Positions 20,723-32,959 of a DNA stretch of 64,000 nt are shown piece by piece. The stretch covers positions 117,466 to 181,465 of the forward strand of contig NW_025943805.1 in NCBI RefSeq assembly GCF_000764305.2, given 5' to 3'. The stretch is from Hyalella azteca. Lineage: Eukaryota; Arthropoda; Malacostraca; Amphipoda; Hyalellidae. A program made the translations under genes and the position numbers. Each line of letters opens with the position of its first letter. Position 1 is the stretch's first letter. The notes beneath the pieces were generated by a model, which was given only the letters and a program-made list of their open reading frames with translations, searched no databases and was not told where the DNA came from.

Positions 20723-22307
20723 ATGTCTCGCTTTTGCTACTTCTCGCTGCTTATAGCTGGTTAGTTAGATAACATCAATGATAGCATCAAACGTTCTGAT
20801 ATTTATGCAAAATACCAATATTTTAAGGACAAATGCTCGTTCCATGCTGAAATAAACGATAAATATCACGTTTGACATGTAAATTAAATATTTCAGAAGT
20901 ACAAATATCGAAGAACATGACAAAAATTAAGCTGTTTGAAACTTTCCTAGAACTACGTGTTTCAAAAATTTTCATTATATAACGTGCACCCTAAGTTAGT
21001 AAGACGAAAGTATTTTCTTGTTTTTTGACTTTTTTCCCCCTCGTTTAATCAATTTCTGTTATTTGATTCACTCTCCCTCTCTAAATCCCTTCAGCACTTC
21101 AATTATTTCTCTAGTGATTGACGAATGCCTTATTTGAGTGAGACGGGATAGGCAAATATGTCAGGTAGAAGTGCGAAAGCACAGATCTTTTGAAATAAAC
21201 GCTGTGGTCCTCCAAGTGAATCATCCTGACTCATTTAGCACTCCCGGTATAGATTATTTTCTCATTAGTATACCGCATCATGTATCGGTTGATTGTGGCA
21301 TTGGTGCTACAATGCTCCGCAAAGCTTTTAATCGAGAACGTACTAAAATCATTGGTAACTTAATTTAGAGTCTAATATGTATTATTTTATTGCAGTGACC
21401 GTCCTCGTCAACCCGTCAAGCTCTTCAAGAGTAAGTATCAGTTATTCTGATGGTTTAAAACACGAGTTTGTTCTTTAAAGACACAAGAACCGATCGAAAG
21501 AGAATCTGGGATTTATAATCTTCGAAGGATGTCAAACGTTCATACTTTATCTGATAGACCAAACTTAGGAAAAAACGATAAAAATTATCATCAAATTTTA
21601 AAATTTGCCTCGGCTTGTCGTCCACTATTAGGACCTAAACTGGTCAATTTATCTTGATAGAGTCTCTTTTTAAACACGATGCAGAATTTTACGATGTGAT
21701 ATTTTTGGTATAAAAGATCTTATAACTAGAATAGAATTGATTGTTACTTTTTCAATTCCGAATTTACATTTTTGATTAACAAATAAAGTGCATTAAAAAG
21801 TATTGATCTCCAAGATTGTCACTCAAGGTACGCCGAGGCTTCTTTGGTGGAGGTGGAGGTAGCGGAGGTGGATATGGAGCGGGAGGGAACTCCATCATCA
21901 GCAGCGGTGGATACCAAGGCTCGTCGACCGGCTCTCATGTTCTCCTCGCTGGATCACACGGCGCCCTTGCCGGCGGTGGCCCGGCGCACACCGTGAACGC
22001 CGGAAGCGGGCCATCATTTTTCCCGGTCGGGGCTGCGGATCAGCAGTGGTACAGCAACATCGCGCAGGCCTCAGGCAGCGTCTACAGCGCTAAGGCGATC
22101 GCGCAAGGGCAGCTAGCAGTCGCTCAAGGGAACGCTGCTGCAGCGTCGGCAGCACACGGGATTTACAGCTCGGCAAACGATCCCGCGCTCGCGGCAAGCG
22201 CCGATTACGCCGCGCAACACGCCCAGGCTGCCTCTCTCAGCGCCGCTGCGCATCACGGACAGGCCGCGGTCATCACCGGAGCTGCTTTCCAAAATACCCA
22301 TGGATGA
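20723..22307 (+). CDS. Ala/Gly-rich secreted structural protein 3 (short form)
   Basis: Three exons: 20723-20759 (MSRFCYFSLLIA plus one base, donor GTTAGT), a 35-base micro-exon 21396-21430 (acceptor TTTTATTGCAG, donor GTAAGT) and 21828-22307, giving 183 residues. The N-terminus MSRFCYFSLLIAVTVLVNPS is a signal peptide, then R-V-R-R precedes Gly-28. The mature protein has a Gly-rich head (GFFGGGGGSGGGYGAGG), a Ser/His spacer and an Ala/His/Gln-rich helix. It stops at FQNTHG, so it lacks the ATAAATKAGA block and Gly-rich tail of genes 1 and 2. The main exon is noticeably GC-richer than its surroundings, as in the paralogues. Same exon design and predicted secretion as genes 2 and 4. Confidence 0.82.
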
Positions 22308-23549
22308 TTAAAGCGGAATGCATGTAATGAATCGTTGAATGTTATGCTTAAAGCAAATCATTGGTTGAATCAGACGCGCAGACATCTGAAGCGATAAAAG
22401 GCGGAATTAATTTTAATTTTGTAAACATTTCCGACTTTTTGTTAATGTTCATAAAATATATGCGTTACAAATTCGAATTTATCTTTCTTCGTGCTGTTAT
22501 ATTATATGGGAAATGAAAATTATCATAGCCATTTATTGATCTTCTATGTTTATGAAAGTGATTTCATGAAGTTTAGATTTCACACTGAAACAGAAAATTT
22601 TAAATTTTTTCGCCGGAGAATATCACACGACTACATCACATTAATTATGCTTAAAATAGTAATTCAGACATCACTAATCTTGGGCTCTGACTTGGAGCTT
22701 CACTCTTTATCGAAAGCTTTGTTTCGATTTTGATGGTAATACCGTAATATATCGGCCAACAATTACCATTCCACGATGTGTATATCATTATAATTAGCCT
22801 AGCTGAGTCAGAATTTATTCCATGGACTCCTGACATCTCATAGATAATATTTTGCAATGTTGCAATCATGCCTGGGTTTACGATATATACCTACGAATAA
22901 AATAAATCACTGAAGCACAATCGACATCTCATCGTATCCTCTTATCTATACTGTTTCTCTTAACTGGTTGAATAATGATACCAAACTACAGTATCTTAAT
23001 TATATACTTCGACTTAAATCATATATTATTCAAATGAAAACACCATAATTAGAGCACTCCTACATTTTCTGAGCTGTCAGTTATTAAGCGATTTTTTTAT
23101 AGCGTACATGCGAATTTGTGTTCAGTTAAATTATACACTTGTCCAGAATATAATTTTTCATTAACGTTTGTCATGGACATTACCATTAAGTCATGTGAAT
23201 AAATTTGGTTTACAATGAACGATTATTTAACATTTTGTTAAACGAATCGCATTTGTTGTTCGCATTAAATGTTGAAACGCATTTTGAACGAATTGTTAAC
23301 ATTTTCATTCAATTTAATGGATATTTAAAAAATATTCCAAAAAAGAATAAATTTTTTAACTTTGACGATCAAGCCGTATTTCATATACGTATCATGGGGG
23401 CAAAAATACATTTCTTGGTAGACTCCATTTGAAATTTTAATGCTCTCCTTTAATTACCTCAGCCCATTGTATGTACTTCACAGTAAGTTTTGCTAATAAT
23501 TAATAAGATTTCATAATAAGTTTTTAATTACCCGAGTTCATTGTATGTA
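22308..23549. other. Intergenic, no feature seen
   Basis: AT-rich sequence between gene 3 and the mariner-like element with no supportable exon. Confidence 0.4.
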
Positions 23550-24507
23550 CAGGTTGCGCAACAGAAACTTACTTATTTGAAAAAATTCCTGTGCGGTTAG
23601 TTGGTCGGGTAGAGGGGCGAGAGGGGGTGCATCTGAAGGGGAAAGTTCCCAAAGTTTGTTTCTCAAAGTTTCTCAAATAAATTTGCTGTAGTGCAAAAAT
23701 TAACTGAACGCGATTTTGTTGCCCCTCAAAATGCATGTAAAATGCTGGTTGACAACCTGCCTGAAGACGCGGTCGTTTTTTTCAGTGGCGAGGCTCACTT
23801 CCACATTTCCGGCTGCGTCAACAGGCTAAACATGCGTTATTGGTGTGGTGTAAATCCACGTGAGTTTCACCAGAAGCCACTTAACTGTGAGCGAGTTACT
23901 GTCTGGTGTGCGACGTCGGTAATGGGAATAATTGGTCCTTATTTATTTAAGAAAACGAACGCACAGTTACCGTTAATGGAGCTCGTTACAGGAACATGAT
24001 CGAGGAACTTTTTCTTCCAAGACTCGAAGAAATGAACTTTAGGAACGTGTGGTTTCAGCAAGCTGGAGCCACAACACATACAGCACGAGACTCGATGAAT
24101 TTATTGCGACATCATTTCCCCGACCGCCTCATCTCTCACAGAGGCGATCTCCAATGGCCGCCACGCTCTCCAGGTTTGACTCCATGCGATTTCTTTTTAT
24201 GGGGATATTTGAAATTTCTGGTTTATGTCGATTGACCACGGACCATAGCACACCTCAAGAACAACATTCGCGACGTCATTGCCAAAATACCGATTGATAT
24301 GCTGCATAGAGTGGAAACCATTATAAAAAAGCGACTTCATTAGTTTATGCACAATGGAGGCCGTCATTCATGAGATTTAATTTTCAAAACTGTATGAAAA
24401 AAAATTTGGGATACTGTTTTCTCGAATAAAAAAAATTAAAAACAATAACTGCAGTACTTTTGTTTTTATTGACCTTTCAAATAAGTAAGTTTTTGTGGCG
24501 CACCCTG
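23550..24507 (+). pseudogene. Inactive Tc1/mariner-type transposon (DD41D-like spacing)
   Basis: The 34-bp ends match as inverted repeats: CAGGTTGCGCAACAGAAACT on the left and CAGGGTGCGCCACAAAAACT on the right (reverse-complemented), both followed by TACTTATTTGAAA and flanked by TA. Two overlapping frames encode transposase pieces: one with F-S-x-EAHFHISG and VTVWCA, the other with WFQQ-x-GATTHTA and PCDFFLWGYLK. About 41 residues separate the second and third catalytic positions. The first catalytic Asp is Gly and the second is Ala; only the third remains. With a frame break and a missing N-terminus, the element is dead. Confidence 0.85.
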
Positions 24508-26369
24508 TACTTCACAATACGTTTTGACAAGTTTTTTGCTTGCATCGGAGAAAATAAATGTGATTTGTTAACTTTAACTATATGATAATATTATAGCCAT
24601 AAGTAGGGTTATAATCGATAACTTAGGATACTCGTTCCATGACGGTATTATATCGATTGTAATTTCCTTCATCATCGAAGAGGAAATATTTCATTTCCAC
24701 AACAATGTATTAGGAGTGACAGAAGACATTTACGGTGTAGTAAAAGTAGATTTTCGAAACTTTCATTACTAACATACACTGCTTAAATACTTTTACTAAA
24801 ATTTCTTCTGAATTATTAAAAGACTTCCAGGTTTATAGCTTCGAGTCGCTCACAAAAAAACAAGCAAATTTAAATCTAATTACGAGTGCGATGGAAATTC
24901 AAAACAAGGGAACACAGAAGTGGTTGAATTATCTTCAATAAAAAAGTTCCAGCAGTAAAGTAAAAATAAGGTTTTAGTAAAAGATACATGGTTTAAGATT
25001 TTGACAAACAAAATTTATTTCTACACCACTAAAGATCTAAATTAAGGTTGTATTGGCACAATTGAAGAAACAATTTTAAATCATAAATGCAAATAAATGC
25101 ATATATATGGCTGAAGGTTTAACACTGTTACTAAAGTTACTTTTTTATTAATTTCATGACAAAATTAGCGTAAACAATTCCAGAAACAAAAAAATTCTGT
25201 GGAATTCTTGTGAAGAAGCAATAACCGTCAGGTCAAAAAAAAAAAATGGATAGAACAAATGCTCAGTGTGACTCATTCATATCAGAATGGTACTACTACT
25301 ATATTATTACAGTATTATTACTAACGACAAGAATTAATTAATTCAAGAAAACGTGGTGCAACATATTGGTATATTCGACGAAAGAATATTTTTAATTTTT
25401 CATCAAGGGCTTTATAGTCACCTCTGACGTCACCATAATTTCACAACAGCGAACGAGGTAGAGTTAGTCCACTTTAAGTGTTGAACTGTGAAAAAGTGTG
25501 GCAATTCTATGTGCGGTCATCCGAATAGTGGGGTTTGAAAATTATTGTGAAATTCATCATAAATATTCGTTCTTCATCGATTTATTGTGCGTTTTCGTGT
25601 ATCATTCTACTTTGTTGTTATACTGATTATCACTATTCCTAAATTCATTTTTATTTACATATTTGTTAAATTATCCGAAAATCGAAGATCATAAGGAAGA
25701 CTTTCAAACTAAGAAAGAGCGCGGAAATCGACAACTTAGGTGTTTTAAATTAAATTTAGGCTAGAGAAAGCACACAGTTTTTATTTCATGTAGTTTGGTT
25801 GCTTTTTCATTTATATTATATTTATACATTAAGTGTTATTTGCCCCCTTATTATAACAGTCAATGTGTTTGCCGTACGAACATGGGCGATGGGCCTAATG
25901 CGTGCGGTTATGGAATATAATTTATATTTAGTAATTGAACGGGTCTCGCCATTATTATAAAAACTATGGATTATTAGGTGGTTAATATACATTGCACTAT
26001 GTTTCAAAAAGTTCCTCGACTTTATACTACAAAAAGTTCCACCAGGAATCGTTTTTCTGTTAATTACCCTAAGTCAAGTATTTTATTTCGGTTCTTATAT
26101 TAAATATTATAATTTATACAAGTTATGACCAAGAACGTATAAATATTCACGTTTCAATAACGCACATGTAAGTGGCATCTTTTCGAATAAATGAAGAATG
26201 TTTTGTCGAAATTTCCATTAATGCGAGATATTCTCGATCATATTTAAAAAGTGAAGAGCCTCGTACAAGGATACGATTGTTTTCACAGAGGAACCAACAA
26301 TTATTATACCATCGAACCTTTTAAATTTCGCCCTTATCAAATCGGAACTTAATTAAATTCTTTTTTAAC
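24508..26369. other. Intergenic, no gene seen
   Basis: AT-rich. A TGACGTCA word occurs near 25424-25431 but without other promoter features. Confidence 0.4.
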
Positions 26370-26375
26370 TTTATT
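26370..26375 (-). terminator. Poly(A) signal of Ala-rich gene 4
   Basis: AATAAA on the minus strand lies 24 bases beyond the stop codon of gene 4. Confidence 0.55.
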
Positions 26376-26398
26376 GGGTATCAGTCAGCTGCAAATTT

Positions 26399-27826
26399 TC
26401 ACCGATGGTGAGCACTATATCTACCTGGAGTCCCACCAGTCAAAGGGTGAGCTTTATACAACGCTTTGGTAGCCGCAGCTCGGGCCGTCTCAGCCGCCGC
26501 CTGAGCGCTCGATAAATCTGATACTGCGAGCGATTGCTGGTGCGCAATTTTCTGGGCCGTAGCCTGGGCTTCTTTAAGCATCGCACTCTGTTCATAATAC
26601 GCAGCTTTGGCAGAGCCCAGCACCTGCTGGGCGATGGCCACCTGGGCCTCAGCTTGTGACAGAGCGTGCTGGAGAGACGCCACCTGGGCCAGTGCAAGCA
26701 TCTGAATAGCTTCAGCCGCCTGAACAGTGCGGCCAGTCTTAGCGGCCTGCGATGCTTCTCTGAACACAAGAGCCTGGGAAATTTGAGCAGCCTGAGTCAG
26801 TTGTCCTGCCTGGGCATATTTTAGTGCTGCCGCTGCCTGTGCTTTTTGAGCGGCGGCTGAAACTTGAGCGGCAACTTTTTGTGTTGCTGCCTGAGCGGCC
26901 CGATACGCAGCCTCGCCTTGCGACGCCGCTGCCGAGGTAGCTTGACCAGCCGCTTTGTTGGCGATGTCGGCGGCAGATTCGTGGTATGGTGAATCTTGAT
27001 GGTGAATGAGGCTGTTGCTGTTCCCCAGAAGCAGACCGAGGCCTGAGGAAGCCCTCCCTACGCCTTCCCCGTACCCCTGACTGCTTGTCAAGAGCTGCAG
27101 CAGCGGCGATGATGACAAATACGACCCTCGTTTTATCTGACAAAATAGGCAAGTGAATATTAGGTTTGAGTTACATTGTTACATTTTATGTAGTAAATCA
27201 TTTATGTAGCCCGTAACAATAAGTTTATCGTTATAGCATGTGTCTTCAATATTGTAAATACTGATGCAAATAATAATAACACTTTATTGTAAGGGCTAAC
27301 TTACGCGATTCGCATTCCCTTCATCTGCCTCTTCCTTGGAGCCCTCAGCAGCAGCCAGCACCAGTTCTAGTATATTAAAGGAAAATAGCTCTTATTTAAA
27401 ACTTGAATTTACAAAGCCTGATCGTATCATTTCGCAAAGTTATTTTCCCAAGAAAATTTGGCTACAGCATATAGGCTTTTGCCCAAGTGTCGCTACATTC
27501 GGCTTAAAATTATTCTTGGTCTGCTTGGCCACCCTTTCGAAATCAGCTTCTGGTCAGTCTTATTTCCGACTTTATAAGTCGCCTGACAGTACGAATTCAG
27601 TATTATTAAAATGTTTGATGCATTTCTTGCGTGAACTTTCAAGAAAGAAAGTGCTTATTTTCATTTTCAGATCGTAAAAAACTGTTTTTTTTTTGAATGA
27701 CTATAAGCATTAGGAGATACGAAATTACTATTTTCTATTTTGGACGGTACTTGTATCTAAACTTAATAAGTATTCCTCACCGGAGTAAAGAATTAGGAAG
27801 TTGAGCCAAGAAATCAGTATCTTCAT
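26399..27826 (-). CDS. Ala-rich secreted structural protein 4
   Basis: Three exons on the minus strand: 27826-27781 (MKILISWLNFLILYS plus one base, donor GTGAGG), a 62-base exon 27366-27305 (acceptor after TTTAATATACTAG, donor GTAAGT) and 27136-26399. Phases fit (1, then 0) and give 281 residues. A signal peptide and short acidic propeptide (EGSKEEADEGNA) end in R-I-K-R before Gly-40. The mature protein has a short Ser/Leu/Gly head, then about 180 residues of Ala/Gln-rich predicted helix opening with SAADIANKAAGQA, close to SAGDVANQAATTA in gene 1. The C-terminal block ARAAATKALYKA corresponds to ATAAATKAGAKA in gene 2. It lacks the long Gly repeats of genes 1-3, so it is the most divergent member of the cluster. 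Confidence 0.82.
27468..27590. repeat. Dispersed repeat copy A
   Basis: TATAGGCTT...GTCGCTACATTCGGC...TCTGCTTGGC...TTCCGACTTTATAAGTCGCCTGACAGTA aligns with 37164-37252 in the same order with shorter spacing. It probably belongs to an unnamed interspersed repeat family. It overlaps no exon of Ala-rich gene 4 but lies in its first intron. Confidence 0.5.
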
Positions 27827-27829
27827 TGT

Positions 27830-30583
27830 CGACAGTCTTGTGAGGAGCCAGCGAATTTATTTTATCCGTCCATAACTGAAAAAAACGAAAATTAAAATCT
27901 TGATTTAAAATCGAATTTCAAGGGTTGATAATTAAATTTACTTTAATATATATATGAATATTCTAAAAAATTTGATTTAAAATTTATTTAATTGCAAATG
28001 ATTTGATGAGTTTTATACGTAATTTTAGTTAGTGTTCAAATTTTTAAAACTAATAACTTCTTAAAGCAATATTTGATCTCTCATGAAATAGAACTAAATT
28101 CAAAAGAAAACATAGCTTACTCATTCGGAAAAATCCCGTTGTTTTCATGTATCACATAAATATACAAAACTTCTAAATAAGAAAAGGGTGGGCAGACCTC
28201 ACTTTTTACACTGATAGTTCAGCCATGAAGTGAATGTAGTTTTTCAAGATAAGTTTACCGATTCATTGAGCCGAGACAAAACACTCTACAATCGATACAT
28301 TTTTAAGCTGAATTCAAATAGCAGCCAAGAATAATAATTATAGAAATTTTGACTATATCAAAAACTTCAATATTAATGAAAAATCAAATGATCAATCTTT
28401 CATCCAGAAATTGAAAGCATGGCCGCAAATTTCATCAATAAACTACCTGGGACTCCAGTTATTAGTATTTTTATTTATTTCTTGGACTCCAATTATTATT
28501 ATTCCGGTTATTCCTGCGTTCCATTATCAAGTCATAGCAACGGTTTCAGTAGACCATAAACAGAAATATTATTTTTCTCCCTCATCAACGGCGCTCTTTA
28601 AATTTAGTATAATTAGTGGGAAATTCAATTGAAATACTAGTAAAGTACTGTCAAGAAGAGACCTATAGACTCACCTACTTAAATGATGGATCTCGTAACA
28701 CTGCCGACCCTCCCACCCTCATTTCCTGTTATATACTCGCGCTCTCAACCGCACGGTGCATTGTCGGACTTCCAAGCTAGTGTCGCTCAAGACTAAATTT
28801 TACGATTGGTCCATCGCCGAGCTCTCTAGAAACACAGCCCATCCAGTGCTGTACAACGAAAGTCATGATTCGGTTATTTGAATGAAAAGAACCGTGTTCA
28901 TAGAATTCTCACTGGTATTCACAAGTCACGGGCTAATGTTTCTTTGAATATTTTTATTTTGAATCCCATTCAACTGCTGACCATGGTGAAAGGGAAAGTG
29001 TTAAAAAATTTGCTGTGGCTCATTCATTTGCATAATTTGTTAAATGAAACATACATACGGTGTGAATGTTTTTATGACACCTATTCTTCAACCATTGTCA
29101 TTTTCTTCAAACACCTTTTCTTCAACCAAAATTTTTCAACTATTGAAAGTTTTGTTGCCCTTTTTAAAGTTAAATCCGTTCAATTTTGATTTTTTTATGC
29201 TGTGTCGTATCCCGTTCCGTATTTTAGGTAGGAGGCCGGATCGGCAAGAGTACAATCCTGAATTCCTTAACGATATTTTTTTTAACGAGTCACTTTTTTG
29301 ATCGTGACTGTAGACTATTGCATTGATGGGGTGTCATGCCAGTAACGTTACCTATCTCAATTATTTCTTTTTTTCACTGATTTTCATGATCTTTATGTCA
29401 ACGTGAATTGAGATTTATTTGTTTTATTTTATTTACGCTCTGTGATTTGTTTAACTATACTATGTTACTTCGGATAAATTAACGAATGGAATTATATTAT
29501 TAAGAAATTTTTAGCTAAAATCTACTACTGTCAACAGGTTAAATCAATTGCGAATTCTCATGTATGGTCTCTACACTTGCTGAGGAGCCCGATTCTGAGG
29601 TATTCACCATTAAGCTAATGAAATTTTCTTTTCTATTTTTAAAACTTAGAATCATTAACTATAATTTTTTCTAGTTTTCCATCTAGCGAACCGATCTTTA
29701 ACTGATTTCTCCTGGATTTAAAATTGTCATCTTCCTACGAGGTTTATAATATTGAGACTCATCGAATCGTAGGTTGGATTTTTCGTCATTCATTCGTATG
29801 CATCAATTCCTATTATAATTTTTTTTGTATAAATAACAAATTTTCCCGGTAGAATTTATATGTCAGTAATATAGTTTAATATTTTACCTTTAGATATTAG
29901 GGATTTGAGAGGCTGTGAGTCTATCATCACCTTTCAGTGCCGCTCATTTGTTTGCTTAAAGTCGATGCTTTCCCAGATAAAAATTGCTGGCCCCGTCCGG
30001 CAGTGAATAGAAGCAGTCACTACCGCATTACTGCCATTCTCTGCCGTCATCACGCTACAAGCGCCTTCTGGGTGCCACAGTACCGCCGTGTGGCCGCTGC
30101 CGACAAATACAGCTCGGTCCTCACTATTTCACTGCAGAACTGCAGGCAGCTCCGAACACGCCGAGCAAATGCACTGAACAGCGCCTTCTCGCTGCCTCAA
30201 CGCAGGCAGTGTGGAGGCATCGCAACAACGCCATGAGTTCGGCATGCGGCCTACCGCAGTTAAATCGAACGAAGGATGGCGCTGTGAATTTATAAATTTG
30301 TAGCTCGCAGGAGCGCGTTAATGAATAGCTTTATTTTCTAAATCGTTCAAGATTGGTATCAATTTAATAAAGTTTCGTACAATGAAAAATCATCCCAAAA
30401 ATTAACCCCTAATATTATAGTCTAAGAAGTGTCCAATTCATCCCATACGGCCGCGTTCATTAGACCAAAATCGTTTCGATTTGTTTGTTCAACACTCGTA
30501 TAAAGTTGTAAAATATAGACTTTGTTGTAATTTAATATCATAATAATTAATTTACGACGTACAACATGTTCTGTATAAGTCAG
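27830..30583. other. Intergenic with one GC-rich patch
   Basis: Mostly AT-rich without supportable exons. A GC-rich segment at about 29970-30245 contains many CpG and GCCGC words and resembles in composition the patch at 34040-34300. Both may be remnants of one repeat family, but I could not align them securely. Confidence 0.4.
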
Positions 30584-30959
30584 GATTGAACGAGTGCAGG
30601 CTGCCATGAGTCACGAGAATTACAACTAAAATATGAACTTTGCTGTAATTTAATATGAAATACCTATTTTAGGATCTAAAAATGTCCTAAATTTTCAAAT
30701 AACTCCCATTCCATTCATCTACCTACGAAGTTTCACGTAAAATACATCGAATTGGAACTGTTCTAAACAACGATTGAACGAGTGCCGGCTGCCATGAGTC
30801 ACGAGAATTACAACTAAAATATGAACTTTGCTGTAATTCAATATGAAATACATATTTTAGGACCTAAAATGTCCTAAATTTTCAAATAACTCCCATTCCA
30901 TTCATTTACCTACGAAGTTTCACGTAAAATACATCGAATTGCACCCGTTTTAAACGACG
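30584..30959. repeat. 188-bp tandem repeat, two copies
   Basis: GATTGAACGAGTGC(A/C)GGCTGCC starts at 30584 and again at 30772, and the units match over their whole length. Both end near ACATCGAATTG. Each contains a small inverted repeat around AGGACCTAAAATGTCCT. A decayed third copy may lie just upstream (TATAGACTTTGTTGTAATTTAATATCATA near 30514). The monomer length is compatible with satellite DNA. Confidence 0.8.
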
Positions 30960-31275
30960 TTTGAACTCGTTCAAACGTCGACTGGTTCAAACGGCTGCGT
31001 GAGTCACACGACTTTCGTCTCATTACTTACCGGCCGCAGTCCGCTCTGTGCTGGCAACGTAGATAGTTGTTGAAATAATGTTGTTGTTGCATCTATATTC
31101 CATTTAAAATTCGTTCCAAAGTTCAGCTCTGGTTAATTTAAACCCAGATAATTCTTTGAAAAAATAATTAACAATGTTCCAGATATTTCAATGGTGTGTC
31201 TAGTGGTGTGAAAGTAAAGCTGATGCGATACCGGAAACAATTAGGTATGTGTGAGTTCGCTTAGTCAGAAATCCG

Positions 31276-31497
31276 TTGACGGATTTGAAATCCGTTGACG
31301 TTGAAATCCGCCTTCCTCTTGATGGACGAAGCATACCTGGTGATGGAGGAATTCCCTCTGGTGATGGACTACACCTTCTTCGTGATGGACGAAGCTCTCC
31401 TGATGACGGACGAAGCCCTCCTGGTGATCGCAAACGTCTTCCTATTGATGGAATAAGCCCTTCTGATGATGGACAAAGTCCTCCTGATGATGAATAA
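31276..31497 (+). repeat. 24-bp repeat encoding 8-residue D-G-R-S-x-P-x-D units
   Basis: Imperfect 24-bp units (for example GATGACGGACGAAGCCCTCC) run from about 31315 to 31500. The plus frame reads repeats such as DGRSSPDDGRSPPGD without a stop until 31495. The preserved 24-bp phase could reflect coding selection or simple tandem expansion. It lies just upstream of the DUF4806-like exons and might be their N-terminal low-complexity part, but no splice junction links them with certainty. Confidence 0.5.
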
Positions 31498-31678
31498 AGC
31501 CCTCCTGGTGATGGGCACCACCTTTTTAATCGCCAAAGCGGTATTGATGATGGACAGGACCTACAAGATGATAGTCGATACATCCACGAGTCGAGAAGCC
31601 ACCTTAATGAAAAATCTAGCTCTCCCAACATGAAAAAAAATTAGTTCTATTGAAATTAAGAGCATTCTCAAAGAATTA

Positions 31679-32722
31679 ATGAAGTCAAATGTTCTTGCGG
31701 AAGAAAATAACCTGCTTTTGAAAGATCTGCGAAAACGAAATCAGATTTCAAATTCAAAGCCTGCTTCACCCTCGCTTATCCCAGCGCCAGCGGCTGCTAG
31801 CACTATTGAGGAGCTTGACGAGCTACTCTCATCCACGAACATAGTAAGTGTACTAAGTGGTACTATTTTCTCGCTTATATATCGACTTGTTTCCGCTAGA
31901 AATAAATTTTAACAGTTTGCCATGACACGATTGATCAAGGCAAGAGAAAACGTCACTGAACTGGAATCGTTTACGCTGGCGCATGTATATAATATTGTCA
32001 GTTGTCTATTGTGGACATTATGTGTTACCAACAAGATCAGGAACTAACCTTGTGTGTGAATGTCTTGCATAGAATAGTTTAATGTTAAGTTAAACATTTG
32101 AATCATTTGAATGAGATTTGACATCACTCGATGCAATTTAATTGAATTTATTTGGTGCTACTTTCCATGGTGCATATACTTGCGAGGTATAGAAAACTTT
32201 TTTGTGACGTGTCGCGATCTGATTCTCTATGACTCAATAGCGGACATCAATGCATGATAAATAATTCAACATATTCGATCTATTATGATGATATTAAATT
32301 TTTGATTTCTCAGTTAACCCAATAGGCCTACCTTTCTTCTGGCCTTCACTGTTTTCATTTTTTCATACCATGTCATTTGCTTGACAACTAATTTCTTGTA
32401 GTGTTGATTACTAAGCGCTATTACTAAATTTAGATAGATTAAACAAATATGCAAACATTGGCGTTCTTTTCAATTATGAATAATTGATGTCGTTACCTTA
32501 TGCTCATTGTTACCTAAAATATTCGTGTGATATTTTTTATTTCACAGACTCGGTACCTGGCTCAGTGTGAGGAACCTTCAGTTGGCTCTACATTGAGACG
32601 AATGCTCAAGAGTCTTCTGACGCGCGAACTTGCCATGCAAATGTCCTGTACTGGGTTGAACAGCAAGCGGCAAAAGACCAAGATAGCATTCAAGACTCAT
32701 GGCGCTTACACAATGATCTTGC
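31679..32722 (+). CDS. DUF4806-like protein, partial gene or fragment
   Basis: Three exons join in phase 0: up to 31843 (donor GTAAGT), 31916-31984 (acceptor TTTTAACAG, donor GTATAT) and 32548-32722 (acceptor TTATTTCACAG, donor GTAAGT, phase 1). The translation has a short helical segment (KELMKSNVLAEENNLLLKDL), a Pro/Ala linker, then STIEELDELLSS. In the last exon TRYLAQ...GSTLRRMLKSLLTRELAMQMS resembles the DUF4806 domain common in arthropod genomes, whose function is unknown. An in-frame TGA precedes 31679, so the true start or an upstream acceptor is unclear. No final exon was found after 32722, where a LINE fragment follows. It may be a truncated gene. Confidence 0.45.
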
Positions 32723-32959
32723 GTAAGTTTGACCTGATAAAAGGCAATAGTTATAAAAAAATTCCCTCCCATGTATCTAGTATTATCAAATGTTAGCTGC
32801 CACTATATTTTTATTTTGAATTATAACAATCCGTGAAGGTTACGAATATTACTTATATAGTCTAGTATAATATTGTCGACGTCAATGAATTTGACCTGTC
32901 GCCGAATATTGCAATGTTCCTGACTTATCTTCTGAAGACCCTATAACGGGTTATTCGAC

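Noticed and set aside
27336..27677. 113-residue plus-strand frame
   Set aside because: Antisense to the middle exon and first intron of Ala-rich gene 4, with no supporting features.
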